Of a stretch of DNA of 9,058 nt, positions 5,051-9,058 are shown piece by piece. The notes under the pieces were generated by a model. That model saw only the letters and a list, made by a program, of their open reading frames with translations, was not told where the DNA came from and did not search any database. Positions within the stretch are counted from its first letter, which is position 1; every line of letters starts with the position of its first letter. This stretch comes from an uncultured Bifidobacteriaceae bacterium (lineage in GTDB: Bacteria > Actinomycetota > Actinomycetes > Actinomycetales > Bifidobacteriaceae): positions 1 to 9,058 of the forward strand of contig CAMXYK010000027.1 of assembly GCA_947253155.1 (NCBI GenBank), read 5' to 3'. The translations under genes and the position numbers were made by a program.

Positions 5051-7942
5051 ATGAGTGAGGCTCACGATAATACAGAGTCACAAAGTGCTCAGTGGACACT
5101 TTTTGACGATTTTGATGAGCAACCTGTAACTCATGAAAGCACGCGCGAAACTTATAAAACTGAATCGACTGAAGAGCAAAATTCTAAAATTCAGCACAAT
5201 ACTAACGTGCTAAATCCTAATGAGAACGTAGATTATTGGATTGCTCAACTTCAACCAACAGACGCGGACGCATTAGCTTTAGGAAATCTTAATCTTAAAT
5301 TATTAACAACTGAGCAAGCAACGCATTTGTGGGCAAAGCTTGCAGCTTGGGCGCAATCTGATCAAATTGCCTACTATGTTGAGGATGCTCCAACAAGCTC
5401 TGATGCCGCTTATGACGCTCGCATGCGCGCACTAAGCGAATTAGAAGCAGCATTCCCAACACTTGATACGCCTCAATCTCCAACGCACCGCGTAGGAGGA
5501 ACTTTTTCTAACGATTTTGCTTCCGTAAAACATCCTTCGCGCATGATGAGTTTGGATGATGTGTTTTCGCTTGACGAATTACACGACTGGTACGACAGTG
5601 TTTTGCGCGATCTTAAATGGCCTGAATCTAAACCGCTTCCTATGACGTGCGAAGTAAAAATAGACGGTTTAGCGCTAAATCTTATTTATAGAAACGGCAC
5701 TCTTGAGCAAGGTCTTACTAGAGGCGACGGCGTAACCGGAGAAGATATTTCACTTAATGTTCGAACTATTGAAGAAATACCATCGCAACTTCACGCGGAA
5801 AATCCTGAAGATATTCCTGAATTTGTAGAAATTCGCGGCGAAGTTTTTATGAAATGGTCCGATTTTCGTAAGCTTAACGACGAGCAGGAAGATGCTGGAA
5901 AGTCTGCTTTTGCAAATCCTAGAAACGCAGCTGCTGGTTCGCTTCGTCAAAAAGATCCTCGTGTTACAGCAACACGTCGTTTAAGCTTTTTTGCGCACGG
6001 TTTAGGCGAACTTCGTTGGAAGGAAAATACAGCGCGCGCTAATAGCGAAACTAGTTTTAACCAATCTGACGCGTACAAGCTTTACCAACAGTGGGGTGTG
6101 CCAATTTCTCCGTACACGCGTAAAGTCACTAATTTTGCTGAAATTCAAGACATGATTGACTATTACGGCGAGCATAGGGCAAATATTTTGCACGCATTAG
6201 ACGGTATTGTTGTAAAGGTTGACGACAGAGCGCTGCAAAAACAGCTTGGTTCAACTTCGCGCGCACCTCGATGGGCTATTGCATATAAGTATCCTCCTGA
6301 AGAAGTAAACACAGTTTTGAAGGATATTATTGTTCAAGTTGGTAGAACAGGAAGAGTAACTCCTGTGGCAGTTCTTGAGCCGGTAACTGTAGCAGGATCG
6401 ACTATTTCTCGCACAACGCTACATAATTCTTACGAAGTTGAGCATAAGGGTGTGCTTATTGGAGACACTGTTGTAGTGCGCAAAGCTGGGGATGTTATTC
6501 CAGAATTAGTTGGTCCTGTGCTTAAAGCTAGGGAAGGTAGGGAAGACGAGCTTAAAAAGTTTGTTATGCCTGAATATTGCCCATCTTGTGGAACTAAGTT
6601 AGCTCCGGCAAAAGAAGGGGATAAAGATATTCGATGCCCGAATGTTGAAAATTGCCCAGCGCAACTTACTGAGCGCATAATTCACTTGGCTTCGAGGCAG
6701 GCTTTCGATATTGAAAATTTGGGAGATAACGCTGCTTTAGCACTTACGAATCCTGAAGATTCTAGGCCGAATACTGCTGAAGTTTATTGCCCAAACATGG
6801 ACAAAATTGTAATTGAGCGAGGCTCAACTCAGCAACCATATGTGCCAGAAGAGGGCTTAACATTGCCAAAACCACAATCTGCAGTTCTTAAAAGTGAAGC
6901 TGGATTATTTAGCATTACTGCAGACGAGTTACGAAACGTTATGGTTTGGAAGGAGATTCCTCTTGTTGAGGAGTGGCAAGAAGCTGGGAAAGACGGAAAA
7001 TTTAAAAAGCACACTCGCAAAATAGGCGGATCGGGTCTTTGGCACCAAGTAAGAGCTTTTTGGACTCGCACACTAGAAGCTAAATTTGCTGAATCTTCAA
7101 ACGAAAATAGCGAATGGGATCCTCAATATCCTAAATTCCAAGTTCCTAAAGATGCAAAAGTAGTTTTTTGGAAAGATAAGCGAGCTGGCAGTAATTCCAG
7201 TAGTAATTCTGGCAGTAATTCTAAAGAAACAATTAGCGTACCTTGGTACACAAGACCTGCAGAAACTACGCGTAGCATGCTTGAAGAAATAGCTCAAAAA
7301 GGCAAGAATGCGTCATTGTGGCGCGTTTTAGTTGCTCTTTCTATTCGCAGACTAGGCCCTCCAACAGCGCGTCTTATAGCAGCAAAATTAGGATCTTTAG
7401 AAAATATTGCGAATGCGTCGGTTGAAGAGCTTACTCAAATTGATGGCGTTGGCCCAGAAATTGCTCAAGCTGTTTACGACTGGTTTAAGCAAGCTAAAGA
7501 TAGCAACAATTGGCGAGCTGAAGTGCTAGAAGCATGGAAAGAAGCCGGAGTGGTTGGAAAGGTTGAAAATAATGAGCTTCCGCAAACTCTACAAGGCAAA
7601 ACAGTTGTTGTAACGGGATCATTACAAGGATTTAGTCGAGATGAAGCTAAGGAGGCAATAACATCTCGAGGAGGTAAAGCTTCTGGATCCGTAAGTAAGA
7701 ATACTTATTGCGTAATTCTTGGAGAAAATGCAGGTTCTAAAGCAACTAAAGCGCAAGAACTCGGTATTACTATGCTTAACGAGCGTCAATTCGGTATTCT
7801 TTTGGAAACTGGTAGCGTAGAAAAAGCACTACAATTTGAAAAAGAATCTGAGCTTGATATTGACGACGAAACTAACGACGATGCAAGCAGCGAAACTAAC
7901 GACGACAATAACAACGCAACCAACAACGAAACGGAATCATAA
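5051..7942 (+). CDS. ligA: NAD-dependent DNA ligase LigA, with N-terminal extension and HhH-region inserts
   Basis: The enzyme seals nicks in DNA using NAD+, joining Okazaki fragments and completing repair. It has 963 residues, against about 670-700 in most bacteria. Residues 1-58 are a disordered extension containing QWTLF (14-18), like a beta-clamp-binding motif. Domain Ia follows (about 61-150, with AYYVEDAP and AAYDARM). The nucleotidyl transferase core has the adenylated lysine K203 in KIDG, LTRGDG (222-227), motif IRGEVF with Glu264, LDGIVVKV with Lys389, and YKYP with Lys413. The OB fold starts near 428 (QVGRTGRVTPVA). The zinc finger uses Cys510, 513, 529 and 535. The HhH region (541-835) is split by inserts at about 571-611 and 634-736; its end (ALSIRRLGPPTA, DGVGPEIA) resembles actinobacterial LigA. 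The BRCT domain is at about 845-925. The tail (932-963) is acidic and Asn-rich. All catalytic residues are present, so it should be active. The gene is essential in most bacteria. Confidence 0.97.
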   Translation: MSEAHDNTESQSAQWTLFDDFDEQPVTHESTRETYKTESTEEQNSKIQHNTNVLNPNENVDYWIAQLQPTDADALALGNLNLKLLTTEQATHLWAKLAAWAQSDQIAYYVEDAPTSSDAAYDARMRALSELEAAFPTLDTPQSPTHRVGGTFSNDFASVKHPSRMMSLDDVFSLDELHDWYDSVLRDLKWPESKPLPMTCEVKIDGLALNLIYRNGTLEQGLTRGDGVTGEDISLNVRTIEEIPSQLHAENPEDIPEFVEIRGEVFMKWSDFRKLNDEQEDAGKSAFANPRNAAAGSLRQKDPRVTATRRLSFFAHGLGELRWKENTARANSETSFNQSDAYKLYQQWGVPISPYTRKVTNFAEIQDMIDYYGEHRANILHALDGIVVKVDDRALQKQLGSTSRAPRWAIAYKYPPEEVNTVLKDIIVQVGRTGRVTPVAVLEPVTVAGSTISRTTLHNSYEVEHKGVLIGDTVVVRKAGDVIPELVGPVLKAREGREDELKKFVMPEYCPSCGTKLAPAKEGDKDIRCPNVENCPAQLTERIIHLASRQAFDIENLGDNAALALTNPEDSRPNTAEVYCPNMDKIVIERGSTQQPYVPEEGLTLPKPQSAVLKSEAGLFSITADELRNVMVWKEIPLVEEWQEAGKDGKFKKHTRKIGGSGLWHQVRAFWTRTLEAKFAESSNENSEWDPQYPKFQVPKDAKVVFWKDKRAGSNSSSNSGSNSKETISVPWYTRPAETTRSMLEEIAQKGKNASLWRVLVALSIRRLGPPTARLIAAKLGSLENIANASVEELTQIDGVGPEIAQAVYDWFKQAKDSNNWRAEVLEAWKEAGVVGKVENNELPQTLQGKTVVVTGSLQGFSRDEAKEAITSRGGKASGSVSKNTYCVILGENAGSKATKAQELGITMLNERQFGILLETGSVEKALQFEKESELDIDDETNDDASSETNDDNNNATNNETES
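7187..7222 (+). repeat. Three 12-bp in-frame repeats coding GSNS/SSNS/GSNS inside ligA
   Basis: GGCAGTAATTCC, AGTAGTAATTCT and GGCAGTAATTCT are consecutive and in frame, adding a flexible Gly/Ser/Asn linker (residues 713-724) within the second LigA insert. The copy number may vary between strains. Because each unit is a multiple of three, gain or loss would not disrupt the frame. Confidence 0.8.
7867..7905 (+). repeat. Repeated ETNDD segment in the acidic tail of ligA
   Basis: GAAACTAACGACGAT (7867-7881) recurs as GAAACTAACGACGAC (7891-7905) with a 24-bp period, just before the ligA stop. It codes ETNDD-ASS-ETNDD in a tail that is otherwise Asp, Asn and Glu. It appears to be a recent in-frame duplication, and is the third gene 3' end in the window with short tandem growth. 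Confidence 0.75.
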
Positions 7943-7945
7943 CGC

Positions 7946-9058
7946 ATGAGCACAAGCGAACTCGAAACACAAGTTTACGATTTGCTGGGTAGCGTTATTG
8001 ATCCAGAATTAGGACGCTCAGTTACCGAATTAAATATGGTAACCGGCGTGCATGTTAAAGAATCTAAAACTTTAAGCGAAAAACCAGCTTATGATGTAGA
8101 AATTAATCTTGAGCTGACTGTGCCAAATTGCCCGCTGGCGGAAATTATTACAGGACGCGTTCAAGAAGCTGTATCTAAATATCCTCAAGCAACGCTTATT
8201 CCTCATGTTACTGCTACAGCTATGAGCAAAAGTAAGCTAGAAAAGCTGGTAGCAGATTTAAAAGCAGAGCGTAAAGAGAATCCTTTTAACAAAGCTGGAA
8301 CACGCACGCGAATTTTTGCTATTGCGTCAGGAAAAGGCGGCGTTGGGAAATCTTCTATAACAGCTAATTTAGCTGCAACTTTTGCAGCTTTAGGCTACGA
8401 TACTGCAGCTATTGATGCGGACGTATACGGTTTTTCTTTGCCACGCATGTTTGGCGTAAAATCTCAACCGACTAATCTTAACGGAATGCTTATGCCGGTT
8501 GTGTCTTGGGGAGTAAAGCTTATTTCTATTGGCATGTTTGCAGGAACCGACCGCGCAATTTTGTGGAGAGGGCCGCGCTTACAGCGCTCTTTAGAACAGT
8601 TTCTTTCAGACGTTTGGTGGGGGAATCCCGACGTTTTACTTCTTGATTTAGCTCCAGGCACGGGGGATATGGCTTTAGCTGTTGCACAATCTTTGCCTAA
8701 TGTTGAGCTTGTTGTAGTTACAACCCCTCAACCTAGCGCCTCGGACGTAGCTGTTAGGGCAGGACTTATGGCTTTACAAATTCCAGTAAAAGTGCGCGGA
8801 GTTGTTGAAAACATGAGCTGGTTTGAAAATAACGGCGAGCGCTTAGAAATATTCGGTTCCGGAGGCGGAAAGCGAGTAAGTGAGCAACTTTGTAAAGCTC
8901 TTAACACAAACGTTCCTCTTTTAACTCAGCTAAAATTGGATCCAACTATTCGCGAAATTGGCGAATCTGGGCGTCCTGCAGTACTAGACGAAGAAGGAAA
9001 GTTAGCTGACTCTCAATTAGCTAATACTTTCGTGCAACTTGCTAAATCTTTAATGGAA
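7946..9058 (+). CDS. mrp: Mrp/ApbC-type P-loop ATPase (iron-sulfur cluster carrier family), 3' end beyond the window
   Basis: The frame is open from ATG 7946 to the last base (371 codons), close to the usual length, so only the very end should be missing. Residues about 5-90 form the MIP18/DUF59 domain with its conserved Cys62 in TVPNCPL. The ATPase domain has the deviant Walker A SGKGGVGKSS (128-137, signature Lys130 and Lys135), the AIDADVYG switch region (155-162), and Walker B DLAPGTGD (234-241). This is the Mrp/Nbp35 family, whose members bind and hand on Fe-S clusters in the cytoplasm. The usual CxxC after ENMS (288-291) is missing: the sequence runs ENMSWFENNGERLEIFG. From memory, mycobacterial Mrp also lacks it. 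The start lies 3 bp after the ligA stop, with only a weak GGA as ribosome site, so translation is probably coupled to ligA in one operon. Confidence 0.93.
   Translation, partial: MSTSELETQVYDLLGSVIDPELGRSVTELNMVTGVHVKESKTLSEKPAYDVEINLELTVPNCPLAEIITGRVQEAVSKYPQATLIPHVTATAMSKSKLEKLVADLKAERKENPFNKAGTRTRIFAIASGKGGVGKSSITANLAATFAALGYDTAAIDADVYGFSLPRMFGVKSQPTNLNGMLMPVVSWGVKLISIGMFAGTDRAILWRGPRLQRSLEQFLSDVWWGNPDVLLLDLAPGTGDMALAVAQSLPNVELVVVTTPQPSASDVAVRAGLMALQIPVKVRGVVENMSWFENNGERLEIFGSGGGKRVSEQLCKALNTNVPLLTQLKLDPTIREIGESGRPAVLDEEGKLADSQLANTFVQLAKSLME

Noticed and set aside
8464..8661. Minus-strand open frame inside mrp
   Set aside because: It is antisense to the conserved ATPase domain and shows no features of its own.

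Overview
The window looks like ordinary chromosomal DNA from a low-GC member of the Bifidobacteriaceae, most likely Gardnerella or a close relative. The reasons are AT-rich DNA combined with actinobacterial protein types: a LigA whose helix-hairpin-helix (HhH) and BRCT regions read like other actinobacterial LigA proteins but with extra inserts, and an Mrp ATPase of the actinobacterial kind without a CxxC motif. The genus is inferred from memory of the families, not from a search.

Layout. Positions 1-81 hold a degenerate 11-13 bp tandem array that runs into the stop codon of a zinc alcohol dehydrogenase gene (79-1089, minus strand). Positions 1090-1465 are a non-coding divergent control region. 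It holds candidate adh promoters, a palindrome at a predicted transcription start, a leader hairpin beside a strong Shine-Dalgarno, further inverted repeats, and a good promoter for a tRNA-Gly(GCC) gene (1466-1541, plus strand). A large gene for a cytoplasmic TPR protein of unknown function follows (1616-4939). Its stop codon lies in the first unit of a second degenerate tandem array (4931-5010). Next come ligA (5051-7942), coding for NAD-dependent DNA ligase, and, 3 bp after its stop, an Mrp/ApbC-type P-loop ATPase gene (7946 to the window edge, still open at codon 371).

How the genes fit together. AdhP-type dehydrogenases balance NADH by interconverting acetaldehyde and ethanol, which suits a fermentative bifidobacterium. 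LigA seals Okazaki fragments and repair nicks. It is almost certainly co-transcribed with mrp, whose family handles iron-sulfur cluster delivery. The TPR gene has its own candidate promoter and may read through into ligA, because no clear terminator separates them.

I see no obvious new defence, mobile or secretion system. The points most worth a second look are: (a) both non-overlapping gene 3' ends carry short tandem arrays, seemingly grown from the last codons plus stop, that place stop codons in all three frames; (b) a beta-clamp-binding-like pentapeptide in the disordered N-terminus of LigA; (c) two large inserts in the LigA HhH region, one of them tryptophan-rich; (d) competing RNA arms next to the adh Shine-Dalgarno; (e) an internal codon-usage switch in the TPR gene.
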